Of a stretch of 64,000 bases of DNA, positions 1 through 9,451 are shown piece after piece. How positions within the stretch are numbered: the stretch's first letter is position 1; each line of letters begins with the position of its first letter. Position numbers and translations under genes: made by a program. This DNA comes from Chloroflexota bacterium (GTDB taxonomy: Bacteria > Chloroflexota > Anaerolineae > Aggregatilineales > Phototrophicaceae), in NCBI GenBank assembly GCA_020161935.1, contig JAIUNI010000003.1:124001-188000 (forward strand). Direction: 5' to 3'. The notes under the pieces are model-generated. The model made no database searches. It worked only from the letters and a program-made list of their open reading frames with translations, and was not told where the DNA came from.

Positions 1-123
1 CAGTTGCCACATTTTCAACGACCATCAAAAATCATCCACCTAGCACTGGTGAGGCGCTTCTTCTTTTCCTAAACTGCTCTTAGATAACGTGTGTATCCGC
101 TCAAGCAGTAGAAGGATAGGCTG

Positions 124-849
124 ATGATTGTGAACCCCACGCAAAACGGCTGGGAAGTTATTTACCAACCGGCTCACGCGCTCCTCGCCGCTAAAATCGC
201 CGCTCACTGGCGTGCCGACCAACGCCCGCAGCGCTGGCTCGAAACGCTGGTCTCCCTCGCCCAGCACGACGACGAATCCGGCGACTGGTCGGGTAATGGT
301 CACCTCTCGGAGGTCGGTGCGCCGCTGGACTTCAGCCTGCGGGAAAGACCAAGCCTCGATCAACCGGAATTGGTGACGGATGAACTCCAATCAAAAGGGC
401 AGTGGGCGGCCTTAATGATTTCCATGCACATGAGCTTCCTGTATGAGCATCTGCGGGACGAGTCGCGCGAATATGCCGCCTTCCTCGACCAGCAGCTCGA
501 CCATCAGAAAGCGTGGCGCTCGGCGCTAAAAGTCTCCAAGAAGGAGGCTGACGAAGCCTATGCCCTGTTCCAATGGTGCGACCGGATGTCGCTTATCCTA
601 TGCCGCCGCGAACTGCCGGATGCTGAACGGGCGCTCGAAGTCAGCCCCGGCCCCGATGGCACCCGCTATGATGTGGTTTATAAGGATGAGGTGGTGACGG
701 TGCAGCCGTGGCCGTTCGAGGAAAGCCACTTTACGGTGAGCGTCGAGAGCATTCAGCTTGAGCAGCTCCGCTTTAAAGACGACCCTGAACTCCTAAAAGC
801 CCTCCGCCAAACCCCCGTCACTGAGTTGAGTTGGGCGTTTAAGAAGTGA
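124..849 (+). CDS. DUF3891 family protein
   Basis: 241-residue soluble protein. The opening (MIVNPTQNGWEVIYQPAHALLA) and the HDD cluster near residue 50 match the DUF3891 family, whose function is unknown. The histidine/aspartate cluster could bind metal, as in HD-like all-alpha folds, but that is inference. No signal peptide or membrane segment is seen. It stands alone, convergent with the metal ATPase on the other strand. The ATG follows a weak purine-rich stretch (aaggata). Confidence 0.75.
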   Translation: MIVNPTQNGWEVIYQPAHALLAAKIAAHWRADQRPQRWLETLVSLAQHDDESGDWSGNGHLSEVGAPLDFSLRERPSLDQPELVTDELQSKGQWAALMISMHMSFLYEHLRDESREYAAFLDQQLDHQKAWRSALKVSKKEADEAYALFQWCDRMSLILCRRELPDAERALEVSPGPDGTRYDVVYKDEVVTVQPWPFEESHFTVSVESIQLEQLRFKDDPELLKALRQTPVTELSWAFKK

Positions 850-864
850 AGCTGCGGAAATGCC

Positions 865-932
865 GGACAGCCTGTCTGCTGTCCCTACGAACGTGGTGGC
901 CGGTGGGTGTAGGGACGCGATATATCGCGTCC
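865..932. repeat. Composite palindromic repeat, copy 1
   Basis: Two hairpins: GGACAGC/GCTGTCC (865-884) and GGACGCGA-tata-TCGCGTCC (913-932), joined through CTAC/GTAG. The same composite recurs at 30293-30356, and its second half near 31213 and 61806. It is a dispersed intergenic palindrome and may also act as a bidirectional terminator between the convergent neighbours. Confidence 0.8.
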
Positions 933-968
933 GTTGCCTACCAACCACTTCCTACTTTAGGGTTGAAC

Positions 969-3407
969 TCACCGATCCTTGTACGCCAGCAGCCGGATCG
1001 CATTACCGACCACCAGTAACGTACTGCCTTCGTGGAGGATGACCGCGCCGCTCAACGGCACGATGTTCAGCACCGATGTGACGATCAACAGGCCGATCAC
1101 ACCCAGCGAAATCGCGAGGTTCTGCCGGATGATGCTCCGGCTGGCGCGGCTCAGGCCAATGGCGAACGGCAGCTTGGCGAGGTCATCGCCCATCAAGGCC
1201 GCGTCTGCCGTTTCGAGGGCAACCGCCGTCCCCGCCCCGCCCATCGCGATACCGACCGTAGCAGTAGCCAATGCAGGTGCGTCGTTCACGCCGTCCCCGA
1301 TCATGGCGATGTCGCCGTACTGCATTTGCAGTTGTTTGATCGCGTCCAACTTCTGGTCGGGCAGCAGGCCAGCTTTCACGTCGGTCACGCCCACCTCGCG
1401 GGCGATACGGTTCGCCACCTGCGGGTTATCGCCCGTTAGCATAATCAGGTGCTTCAGGCCGAAGTCGCGCAGCCGCTGCATGACCGCCTTAGCCTCCTCT
1501 CGTGGGGTATCAGCCAGCGCGATGATGCCCAGCAGCGCCTCGCCCCGCCGGATGAGCATGGTCGTGCGTCCGTCCTGCTCCAGCTTCTCGACCTGCTGCA
1601 CCAGCGCGGGGTCAGGGTTGGTTCCGGCCTCCTGCATCATCTTAAGCGAACCGATGATGACGGCTTGCCCGTCAAGGCTGCTTTTCACCCCGCGTCCGGC
1701 GACGTTCTCCAAGCCTCCGGCAGCCGGTAAATCGCTGATGCCCTTGGCCTTTGCCGCGCGGACGACGGCCTGCGCCAGTGGGTGATTCGACTGCTGCTCA
1801 ACCGCTGCCGCGACCGTCAGCAGTTCAGTTTCGGAGATGCCGCCGGTGGGCAGCACATCGGTCAGGTTGAACTGTCCGGTGGTAATCGTACCGGTTTTAT
1901 CGAAGGCGATGGCGTGCAAACCGCCGAGGTTTTCGAGGTGCATCCCGCCCTTAATCAGCACACCGTTACGCGCGGCTTGAGCAATCCCTGCGAGGATGGT
2001 GGCGGGTGTACCGAGCGCCAGCGCACACGGCGAACTGGCGACCAGCAGCAGCATCCCACGGTAAAAGCTGTCTTGCAGCGTCAGCCAACCGAGGAGAGGC
2101 GGCACGACGATCACCGCCAGCGTCGCCAGCAGGACAATCGGCACGAAACGCGCGGTAAAGCGTTCGGTAAACTGCTGCGTCGGGCTGCGCTGGCTCTGGG
2201 CTTCCGCAACCAGCTTCATCACACGGCTGAGGGTGTTATCAGCAGTCAGTCGCGTGACCTTAATGTCGAGCGCGGCATCTTGGTTGATCGTTCCGGCGAA
2301 CACGCTGTCACCGACTGTTTTGGTGACTGGAACGCTCTCGCCTGTCACGGTACTCTGGTCGATGCTGGCGCTGCCGCTGAGGATGTCGCCATCCACCGGT
2401 ATGCGGTCTCCGGGGCGCACCACCACCACATCTTCCAACTGTAAACTTTCAACCGCGACTTCGGCGATCTGCTCACCGCGCTTAACCCGCGCCGTCTTGG
2501 GCATGAGCGCACCGAGGGCGCTCACGGCGTTACGGGCGCGGTCGAGGGCGTAATGTTCCCCCGCATGGCCGAGGCTGAACAGGAACAGCAGGAACGCGCC
2601 TTCCGACCATTCGCCGAGGATCGCCGCGCCAGCCGCAGCCGCCAGCATCAGCACATCAGTGTCAAACTTGCCCTTGAGCAAACCGGGCAGCGCGTGGGTG
2701 GCGATGTCATAACCACCCGCGATATAGGCGATGATGTAAAACACCAGCGCTACTGTGGGCGAAAAGCCGAAGAAGCGTTCCCCCGCCGCGCCGATGAGAA
2801 ACGCGATACCGGCTACAGCGACGAGGATCATCGTCCAGCGTTCTTGCATCCAGTGGGGCAGGAATGCGGGTGCGCTGCCGTGGTTGTGTCCCGCGTGGTC
2901 GTGATCATCGTCGCCGTGGTCATGATTATGTTCGTGCGTTTGGGGTTTGGCTGTGCCGAGGCGTAACCCCTGCTGGCGAATGGCCTGTTCAATCACGGGG
3001 CGCTGGATGAGCGTGCTGTCGTAGGCGACGAAGATCAAACCAGCGGCGTAGTTGACAGTCGCGTGGACAATGCCCTGCAAACGGCTTAACAAGTCTTCAA
3101 GGTTTGGTGCGGCATCCGCCGAGGTCATCCCCTCGAAGGCGATTTGTTCGTGGTGGTAGCGCTCGGAAACGGACGCACCCGCTTCGGTCGCCAAGCGCTG
3201 CAAGCTGGGCAGCGTGACAAGGTTCGGGTCGTAGTGCAGGCAGAGCAGGTTCTTGTCGCCCTCATGGACGATATGCGCCTGTTCAACGCCGCGTGTGTGG
3301 GCGAGCGTCGAGGTTAGAAAACTGGTGCAGCCGTCACCCGCGTCGATGTGCGGCAGCAGGATAGCGAGGTCGAGGCGGGCAGTTTGTTGAGTCATCACAT
3401 TAGCCAT
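969..3407 (-). CDS. P1B-4-type metal-exporting P-type ATPase
   Basis: 812 residues. Order: two N-terminal HMA-like domains (about 10-75 and 80-150), a His/Asp-rich linker (about 155-180), eight predicted membrane helices, actuator (TGES), and the phosphorylation site DKTGT (Asp503). The metal-site helix reads SPC (459-461) rather than CPC, and a late helix carries HEGST. This pairing is typical of P1B-4 ATPases (CoaT/PfeT/CzcP type), which export Co(II), Fe(II) or related ions across the inner membrane. The HMA domains are degenerate: the first keeps one Cys, the second none, so metal delivery may rely on the His-rich stretch. It is divergent from the P450 gene, with a palindromic operator candidate just upstream. 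The exact metal cannot be read from the sequence. Confidence 0.9.
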   Translation of the reverse strand: MANVMTQQTARLDLAILLPHIDAGDGCTSFLTSTLAHTRGVEQAHIVHEGDKNLLCLHYDPNLVTLPSLQRLATEAGASVSERYHHEQIAFEGMTSADAAPNLEDLLSRLQGIVHATVNYAAGLIFVAYDSTLIQRPVIEQAIRQQGLRLGTAKPQTHEHNHDHGDDDHDHAGHNHGSAPAFLPHWMQERWTMILVAVAGIAFLIGAAGERFFGFSPTVALVFYIIAYIAGGYDIATHALPGLLKGKFDTDVLMLAAAAGAAILGEWSEGAFLLFLFSLGHAGEHYALDRARNAVSALGALMPKTARVKRGEQIAEVAVESLQLEDVVVVRPGDRIPVDGDILSGSASIDQSTVTGESVPVTKTVGDSVFAGTINQDAALDIKVTRLTADNTLSRVMKLVAEAQSQRSPTQQFTERFTARFVPIVLLATLAVIVVPPLLGWLTLQDSFYRGMLLLVASSPCALALGTPATILAGIAQAARNGVLIKGGMHLENLGGLHAIAFDKTGTITTGQFNLTDVLPTGGISETELLTVAAAVEQQSNHPLAQAVVRAAKAKGISDLPAAGGLENVAGRGVKSSLDGQAVIIGSLKMMQEAGTNPDPALVQQVEKLEQDGRTTMLIRRGEALLGIIALADTPREEAKAVMQRLRDFGLKHLIMLTGDNPQVANRIAREVGVTDVKAGLLPDQKLDAIKQLQMQYGDIAMIGDGVNDAPALATATVGIAMGGAGTAVALETADAALMGDDLAKLPFAIGLSRASRSIIRQNLAISLGVIGLLIVTSVLNIVPLSGAVILHEGSTLLVVGNAIRLLAYKDR

Positions 3408-3432
3408 TCGGTAAACGATACGTTATCTCAAT

Positions 3433-3452
3433 ATATGCGTATTCGCGCATAT
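3433..3452. promoter_or_regulatory. ArsR/SmtB-like operator candidate
   Basis: Perfect inverted repeat ATATGCG-N6-CGCATAT, 26 bp upstream of the ATPase ATG. The geometry (A/T-rich outer arms, six-base spacer) resembles operators of ArsR/SmtB metal sensors. Flanking gttatc repeats lie at 3422 and 3453. No ArsR gene is in the window. Confidence 0.5.
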
Positions 3453-3590
3453 GTTATCTATACTATAGTCGGAAAATGACATTACCGTCAATAAACAGTG
3501 GTTAACTTTTCTAGATCGGCTGACTTTGAACCGAATTCCACCTATGATACGTATTGGTAAGCATGTTGATCCAACCAGACAAAGGATGCC

Positions 3591-4802
3591 ATGATGTTTG
3601 AATTCAATCCGTTTGCGCCGGAATTTAAAGCGAATCCCTATCCGTTTTACGACATGCTGCGGGCGAACGCGCCGCTGTTCCACTGGCAGCAGTGGAATAT
3701 GTGGTTCGTGACGGATTACGCGGTGAGTACGGCACTGTTGAAAGATAACTGCCTCGGCCATGAATTATTGAGCGTGATGACGCGCGAGGAACTCGGCTGG
3801 ACGGAACCACCCGCTTCGCAGATGCCGCTGGTCGAGATGCAACGCGGCTGGATGCTGTTCCGCGACCCGCCAACCCACACCCGTCTGCGGATGCTCGTCC
3901 ACAAAGCCTTCACGCCGCGCATGGTCGAGCAGTTACGGGCGCGTATCCAGAGTGTGACCAGCAGTTTATTGGATGCGGCGGAAGCGAATGGCAAGCTGGA
4001 TGTGATGGCTGACCTCGCCGTGCCGCTGCCGGTGATGGTGATCGCCGATATGCTGGGTGTGCCGGAAAGTGACCGTGAACTGTTTCGCGGCTGGTCACGC
4101 GAGCTGGCTTATACGCTGGAACTGACGGACGCGCAAGAAATTTACGAGATGGGCGCACGGGCGACTGTATCCTTCTCCGCCTATCTGCGTGATCTCGCCA
4201 ATGAACGGCGTAAGCAGCCGCAAGCCGACCTGATGAGCGCGTTGGTGGCAGCCGAGGACGCGGGTGATAAGCTGACCGAGCAAGAACTGATCGCAACCTG
4301 TATCCTGCTGCTGGTGGCGGGGCATGAAACCACCACCAACTTGATCGGTAACGGCCTGTTCGCCCTGCTGCGGAACCCTGACCAACTGGCGAAGCTGCGT
4401 GACAATCCAGCGCTGGGCAAGACCGCCATCGAGGAACTGCTGCGTTACGACAGTCCGGTGCAGATGACTTCCCGTGCGGCGCTGCAAGATGTGGAGTTCA
4501 ACGGGCAGTGTATCCGCAAGGGGACACAGGTGGCGTTCATGCTGGGCGCGGCGAACCACGATCCGGCACAGTTCGAGCAGCCGGGGACGCTGGACATCAC
4601 CCGCGACCCGAACCCGCATCTCTCCTTCAGCAACGGGATTCATTACTGCCTCGGCGCACCGCTGGCACGGCTGGAAGGGCAGATCGCAATCCAGAGTTTA
4701 CTAAAACGCGCACCGGAATTGACTCTGCTCGATGAGAACCCGACCTACCGCGAAACGTGGGTGCTGCGCGGGTTGGAGTCGCTGCCCGTGCGTTTGGGTT
4801 AG
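3591..4802 (+). CDS. Cytochrome P450
   Basis: 403 residues, the usual length of a soluble bacterial P450. Visible motifs: I-helix AGHETT (about 243-248) for oxygen activation, K-helix EELLR (about 281-285), and the haem loop FSNGIHYCLGAP with axial Cys353. Such enzymes hydroxylate small hydrophobic substrates using electrons from ferredoxin or flavodoxin; no redox partner is adjacent. AAAGGA at 3581 serves as the ribosome site; the second ATG (3594) is an equally good start. Substrate unknown. Confidence 0.95.
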   Translation: MMFEFNPFAPEFKANPYPFYDMLRANAPLFHWQQWNMWFVTDYAVSTALLKDNCLGHELLSVMTREELGWTEPPASQMPLVEMQRGWMLFRDPPTHTRLRMLVHKAFTPRMVEQLRARIQSVTSSLLDAAEANGKLDVMADLAVPLPVMVIADMLGVPESDRELFRGWSRELAYTLELTDAQEIYEMGARATVSFSAYLRDLANERRKQPQADLMSALVAAEDAGDKLTEQELIATCILLLVAGHETTTNLIGNGLFALLRNPDQLAKLRDNPALGKTAIEELLRYDSPVQMTSRAALQDVEFNGQCIRKGTQVAFMLGAANHDPAQFEQPGTLDITRDPNPHLSFSNGIHYCLGAPLARLEGQIAIQSLLKRAPELTLLDENPTYRETWVLRGLESLPVRLG

Positions 4803-4805
4803 AAG

Positions 4806-4895
4806 AAATAAACCGCAGAGACGCAGAGAGGCAAAGGCGCAAAGCTATTTAACACAAAGACTCAATGGCACAAAGACGCAGAGGAAATACCGATG
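4806..4895. repeat. Octanucleotide repeat block, solo copy
   Basis: Diverged tandem octamers of the CGCAGAGA / GCACAAAG type (for example acacaaag-actcaatg-gcacaaag-acgcagag). The same family forms the inverted arms around the GxxExxY gene at 53.6-54.0 kb and a fragment near 11.3 kb. No gene is seen between here and 4992. Confidence 0.7.
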
Positions 4896-4991
4896 GCAGG
4901 GAGGCAATACCAAGCGGCGCGGGGTGGGAATAACGGGTATTATCGAACGTAGGCATCCGTTGTGGTACGCCCAACTCTAAAGGGGGAAAGC

Positions 4992-5354
4992 ATGGATACG
5001 ATTAGCAAGTTACTGGTGCTGCTGGTGGCGATAGAGCATGTGTACATTCTGGTGCTGGAGATGTTCCTGTGGACGACACCCCGCGCCCTGAAAACCTTCG
5101 GCATTACGCAGAAGTTCGCGGAGGAGTCGAAGGCGCTGGCGGCGAACCAAGGACTCTATAATGGCTTCCTCGCGGCGGGATTGTTCTGGGGTGTGATGTA
5201 CGCTGATCCGGTGGTCGCCAAGCAAATCCAGTTGTTCTTTCTGCTCTGCGTACTGGTCGCGGCGGTGTACGGCGGGCTGACGGCGAAACGCTCGATTCTG
5301 ATGGTGCAGGGTTTACCGGCGTTGATCGCCCTGATTGCAGTGTTAGCGGCTTGA
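4992..5354 (+). CDS. DUF1304 family membrane protein
   Basis: 120 residues with about four hydrophobic helices covering most of the chain. The N-terminal helix with an HVYILVLEMFLW motif and the ANQGLYNGFLAAGL motif are hallmarks of DUF1304. Inner-membrane location is predicted; function is unknown. AGGGGGAAAG lies just before the chosen ATG, which favours it over an in-frame upstream ATG at 4962. Confidence 0.85.
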   Translation: MDTISKLLVLLVAIEHVYILVLEMFLWTTPRALKTFGITQKFAEESKALAANQGLYNGFLAAGLFWGVMYADPVVAKQIQLFFLLCVLVAAVYGGLTAKRSILMVQGLPALIALIAVLAA

Positions 5355-5433
5355 TACAGGGTTCCTACCATTTTGAGTTAGGGATCGAGTTGGGTTTGAT
5401 GAGGGCGGGGAGTGCCGCGCCCTCGTTAGACGG

Positions 5434-6201
5434 TTATTCGACTTCGCGCTTTTTAGTGGGCAGGGTTTCTTCGTCGTCCTCGTCGAAGGCGGTGAGGCGC
5501 ATGAAGGCGCGTTCCTGCGGGGTCATGTTGATGGCGTATTCGAAGTCATCATGCGCTTCGAGGATACGGTAGCCTTCTTTGATGTAACCGCGAATGGTGT
5601 GCAGGCTGATGCCCATTTCATCGGCGGCGAGGTGCGCGGGCAGACCGTCCAATACGCACAACTTGAGCGCTTGCCCGATGCGCCCTGTGAGTTCGGGGAA
5701 CTTCCGCATTCCCGGCACAACCGCCGCGTGGAAGATGCGGTGGTTGAAGCGGTCGGCGGTGGCGTGGGCGATGCTGGAGGTGATGGCGAAGTCGTGGTTG
5801 AGGGCGTAGACGATGCCCCACGTGATCTGCAAGCGAATGTCCTGCTTGAGGAAGTAGCCAGCCGCACCGGCTTCGGCGGCGGCTTCGACCAGATTAACGG
5901 CGATCTCCTGCCCCAAGCAAATGGTCTTTACGCCCTCGATGCGGCGGTCAAGTTCGGTGATGGTTTTGGCTACCGCTTCCGGCCCGCCGAGGTGGTCAGC
6001 ATCCAGCAGCACGACATCGGGCAGCTCCGCCAGCGGTGTGCTGTTAATGTACAGCCACATATCCCGTGGTGTTTCTGAAAGATTGGTCACACGGGTGCGC
6101 CGATCCCACGCCAAAAAGCTGTTGATGGCGTGGAGGGCGTAAAAGTCGGTATCCATGATGACGACTTTAAGGTTAATTTCTTGATGAGCAGGTGTGGTCA
6201 C
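5434..6201 (-). CDS. Response regulator, receiver plus LuxR-type HTH
   Basis: About 255 residues. The N-terminal receiver domain shows an acidic pocket (MDTD), a phospho-acceptor Asp in VVLLDADH and a conserved Lys in GYFLKQD. The C-terminal half contains a helix-turn-helix (LAADEMGISLHTIRGYIKEGYRIL) of the NarL/FixJ type, followed by an acidic tail. It should bind DNA when phosphorylated. The PAS kinase at 7.3-9.4 kb is a possible partner, but the two are not in one operon. Start: GTG at 6201 sits four bases after AGGGGG; ATG at 6222 is an alternative. Confidence 0.8.
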   Translation of the reverse strand: MTTPAHQEINLKVVIMDTDFYALHAINSFLAWDRRTRVTNLSETPRDMWLYINSTPLAELPDVVLLDADHLGGPEAVAKTITELDRRIEGVKTICLGQEIAVNLVEAAAEAGAAGYFLKQDIRLQITWGIVYALNHDFAITSSIAHATADRFNHRIFHAAVVPGMRKFPELTGRIGQALKLCVLDGLPAHLAADEMGISLHTIRGYIKEGYRILEAHDDFEYAINMTPQERAFMRLTAFDEDDEETLPTKKREVE

Positions 6202-6305
6202 AAAACCCCCTGAAAGACACACGATTCACCTTCACCAGTGTATGTGCGAATGGCATATAGAGCAAATGAGCAGCATCTTACTGGATCGGCGGCAAAATCC
6301 CAGAA

Positions 6306-6341
6306 CCCTCACCCCTATCCCCTCTCCCTCAGGGCGAGGGG
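6306..6341. repeat. CCCTCACCCC-type dispersed palindrome
   Basis: Imperfect hairpin of the form CCCCTCTCCCT / AGGGCGAGGGG, lying between convergently read ends. Related copies are at 36028 and 62013. It is a common dispersed intergenic element and may help terminate transcription. Confidence 0.6.
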
Positions 6342-6357
6342 AACAAGACGAAATGCC

Positions 6358-7284
6358 TTATTGGATGGGCGGCAGCTCACCGATGACATTCCATGTGACT
6401 TCGAACACGTAAGGCCAGTATTTGCCGGTCACGAGGAAGGTATCGGTGTCGGCTTTATAGGCGATGCCGTTGAAATAGTTACGGGCGGCAGGGTCAACCG
6501 GCGCGTCGGCGGTTAGGAGCTGCGAACCGTCGATGATGCCCGTTACTTCTCCCGTGTGCTTGTTAATCCGCAGGGCGAAGGTGATCGGCCAGATGTTGGC
6601 GTAAATCTCGTCGCCGACGACTTCAAGTTCATTGATCTCGCCGAGCGAGCGCCCACCAGCGACAACACCCTCAATCGGTAGCCCATGCAAGGTGACAGGC
6701 ACTTCTTCAACGACTTCAAAGGTTTCGGGGTCGCGCTTGTAGAGGGTGCCGCTGCCGTTGCTCATCCACAGGTATTCGCCGTCGTAGGCCAAGCCCCAGC
6801 CCTCGCCCTCGTAGGTGAAGGTTCCCACCTGCTCAAAGGTTTCACGGTCATAAATGTAGGCGATTTCCTGTTCCCACGTGAGTTGGATGAAGCGGTCGCC
6901 GACCAGCGCCAAGCCTTCGGCGTAATCCTCGTCCTTCATCTTGAACTGCTGCACGATTTCGCCGGTGGCGGGGTCAACCTTGCGGATGTCCGACTTGCCG
7001 TTTTCGCCGACACTCTCGTAGAGAAAATCGTCCACGAGGAGCAAGCCTTCTGTCCACGCACCGGTATCGTGGGGGGTGGTGGCGATGACTTCCGGCTGCA
7101 AGAGTTCGACCACTGCGACTTCAGCGGTGGATTCGGCAGTGGCTTCCGGCGTGGTTTCGGCGGTGACTTCCGCCGTCGCTTCGGCAGGGGCCGGTGTGGG
7201 AGTCGAGGTTTGGGCTGCCACGGTGGAAAACAACCCAAGCAGCACGAGCATAATCAGATACAACCGTTTTGAGTGTTGGGGCAT
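6358..7284 (-). CDS. Glutaminyl-peptide cyclotransferase-like beta-propeller, secreted
   Basis: 308 residues. A signal peptide (about 1-24, ending TVAAQ) is followed by a low-complexity Ala/Thr/Glu/Pro linker (about 25-60), then a five-bladed propeller of the plant-type glutaminyl cyclase family (Glu_cyclase_2), recognisable from HDTGAWTEGLLL, EGEGWGLAYDG, and the INELEVVGDEIYANIW and NYFNGIAY segments. The family converts N-terminal Gln to pyroglutamate. It is probably exported, with the linker acting as a spacer. It lies just downstream of the PAS kinase on the same strand (33 bp gap), so they may be co-transcribed. Confidence 0.85.
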   Translation of the reverse strand: MPQHSKRLYLIMLVLLGLFSTVAAQTSTPTPAPAEATAEVTAETTPEATAESTAEVAVVELLQPEVIATTPHDTGAWTEGLLLVDDFLYESVGENGKSDIRKVDPATGEIVQQFKMKDEDYAEGLALVGDRFIQLTWEQEIAYIYDRETFEQVGTFTYEGEGWGLAYDGEYLWMSNGSGTLYKRDPETFEVVEEVPVTLHGLPIEGVVAGGRSLGEINELEVVGDEIYANIWPITFALRINKHTGEVTGIIDGSQLLTADAPVDPAARNYFNGIAYKADTDTFLVTGKYWPYVFEVTWNVIGELPPIQ

Positions 7285-7317
7285 GATGTTTATTCACCTA
7301 AACCGCAAACGAAGATT

Positions 7318-9378
7318 TCATTGTAGCATAAGCGGCAGGGTGATACGGAAGGTGCTGCCCTTGCCCGGTTCGCTTTCGGCGAGTATCGTGCCGTTGTGGA
7401 TTTCGACAATTTTGCGGGCGAGTGACAAACCCAACCCCACGCCGCCGCTGTCCGTCTGGCGGGCTTTATCCGAACGGTAGAAGCGGTCGTAAATGTGACC
7501 GATTTCGGTGGGGTGAATGCCGATGCCGGTATCTTCGACTTCGACACAGGCTTGCTTATCCGGCTGGTCGAGGTTGCGGACCGTGATGCAGCCGCCGGAT
7601 GGGGTGTACTGTACGGCGTTGTTGACCACATGCCCCAGCGCCATAATCAGGTAATCTTTATCGCCCATGACCCACAGCGAATGAGGGGCTTTCTGGTAGC
7701 GGATTTGGACTTGCTTTTGACTCGCTGCTTCCGAAATATTGTTGACCACATTTTCCATGACTTGATTGATGTCCACACGGAATTTTTCGACGTAGGACTC
7801 CGGCGCGTCGAGGCGCGACATGGTGAACAGATCATTGACCACGCGGTTGAGGTGTCCGGTTTGTTCTTCCAATGTGTTGAGGTAGCGGCTGACCTTCTCG
7901 TGTTCCGGGCTGACGCGCCGCAGCAGATACAAGCTGGTGTACATGGTGGCTAAGGGGGTGCGAAGGTCGTGCGAGGCATCGTTGATGAACTGGCGCAGGA
8001 CGACGCTGCGTTCACGCTCGACGCGGAGTTCGCGCTGCTGGTTTTCGACCTCGCGACGTTCGGTCATATCGGTCACCAGCCCATCGTAGCGAATGACGTT
8101 GCCGCCCGAATCGTGCGCGGGCATGATGAGCATTTCGATCCAGCGGACTTCACCGTCTTTGCGGACGATGCGAAACGGACGCAGCTCACGGCGACCGTCG
8201 GCAATTTGCATGAAATCTTCCACAAACGCCACTTTATCGTCGGGATGGGCGATTTTGAGCCAGATCGCAGGATCATCGTAGAACGCCTGCTGCGGATAGG
8301 CAAAGATTTTTTCGCACGACGGCGAGATCTGCAACATGCGGTTGTCGATGATGCTGAATGAAAAGAACACGCGGTCAAGGTTATCAAACAGGTTTTTAAG
8401 CTGCTCGCGTGCCTGTTTGCTCTCGGTAATGTCACGCATGGCGATGACGCGGACAACCTTATTCTGGTACTCAATCGCCCGTGAACGGACTTCAACGTCG
8501 AGGCGATGCCCATCTTTATGCAGCAGGACGCTTTCGTAAACCAGCTTTTCGAGGTTGCGTTCTTTATACCATTGGGCGATGACGGCCTGCGCTTCCGGCG
8601 CGACGAGTTCGATGGTTTTCATCTGCATGATCTCGTCTATGCCGTAACCTGTGAGGCGCAAGGCGGGGTCGTTGACATCGATGATAACCCCGTTGTCGTG
8701 GATGATGGTGGCCTCGAAACCGGCATCCAGCAGAGTTCGGTAACGGTTCTCGCTGGTGACGAGCAGCGCCGATTGATCCTCGATCCGCCGAATATCCCGC
8801 GAACGCAGCGCCGCCGTGATGCTGATGAGGATGGAAACGCTCAGGATAAACTCGATGGCAAAGCGCGTATCGCGCAGCAGCACGCCGGAGACGGTGAAGG
8901 GCAGCAAGGAGATGCCGATGAGGTAGGCCGTCACCAGTAGGAGCATGTGCCGCCATGAAATCGCCACGCCGCCGATCAGCAGCACTGCGATAATCCAGAC
9001 GGCTGATTCGCCGAGGCTGGCGGGATCAACTGCCGCACTCAGAACGGTTTGAGCAAAAAACTCGACGGCAAATAAGGCAACGATGCTCAGGGTACCGATG
9101 CGGTAATAACGGGTGCGGCTCAATAAGTAGCCAAAGCTCACCAGAATCAGATTGAGTATAAAAATGTCAAGCGTGTTGGTGTAGGGTATCGCCAGCACAA
9201 AGGTTAAGACACGCCGGAAAATCAGCAGGACAAACGTCAGCAGCATCATCCCCGAAATCAATCGGGCATCGCGGCGCTCGGTTTGATCGGTTAAGAACGC
9301 GGATGGCTCGGTGAGGCGCGACCACAAGGCCGCAGCCGAAGCCGGTACAGAGCGTAGAAGACGGCTCAAATAAGTCAT
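7318..9378 (-). CDS. Membrane PAS-domain sensor histidine kinase
   Basis: 686 residues. About six membrane helices (40-200), two PAS/PAC modules (about 215-330 and 335-450), a HisKA dimerisation helix with NDASHDLRTPL (phospho-acceptor His470) and a HATPase domain with N-box VVNNAVQY, G1 DTGIGI and G2 GGVGLGLS. All catalytic boxes are intact. It would sense an intracellular or membrane cue and phosphorylate a response regulator; the regulator at 5.4-6.2 kb is the nearest candidate. The start ATG has only a weak ribosome site (cgaaag). Confidence 0.92.
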   Translation of the reverse strand: MTYLSRLLRSVPASAAALWSRLTEPSAFLTDQTERRDARLISGMMLLTFVLLIFRRVLTFVLAIPYTNTLDIFILNLILVSFGYLLSRTRYYRIGTLSIVALFAVEFFAQTVLSAAVDPASLGESAVWIIAVLLIGGVAISWRHMLLLVTAYLIGISLLPFTVSGVLLRDTRFAIEFILSVSILISITAALRSRDIRRIEDQSALLVTSENRYRTLLDAGFEATIIHDNGVIIDVNDPALRLTGYGIDEIMQMKTIELVAPEAQAVIAQWYKERNLEKLVYESVLLHKDGHRLDVEVRSRAIEYQNKVVRVIAMRDITESKQAREQLKNLFDNLDRVFFSFSIIDNRMLQISPSCEKIFAYPQQAFYDDPAIWLKIAHPDDKVAFVEDFMQIADGRRELRPFRIVRKDGEVRWIEMLIMPAHDSGGNVIRYDGLVTDMTERREVENQQRELRVERERSVVLRQFINDASHDLRTPLATMYTSLYLLRRVSPEHEKVSRYLNTLEEQTGHLNRVVNDLFTMSRLDAPESYVEKFRVDINQVMENVVNNISEAASQKQVQIRYQKAPHSLWVMGDKDYLIMALGHVVNNAVQYTPSGGCITVRNLDQPDKQACVEVEDTGIGIHPTEIGHIYDRFYRSDKARQTDSGGVGLGLSLARKIVEIHNGTILAESEPGKGSTFRITLPLMLQ

Positions 9379-9451
9379 CTTTCGTTGACAATCACATTTG
9401 ATATTTTATATTTTACGCTGGATTAGCCAGTGCGAATCCTCAGACTTCCAA

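Noticed and set aside
979..3000. Long open frames opposite the P-type ATPase
   Set aside because: Antisense shadows of a clear gene in high-GC sequence.
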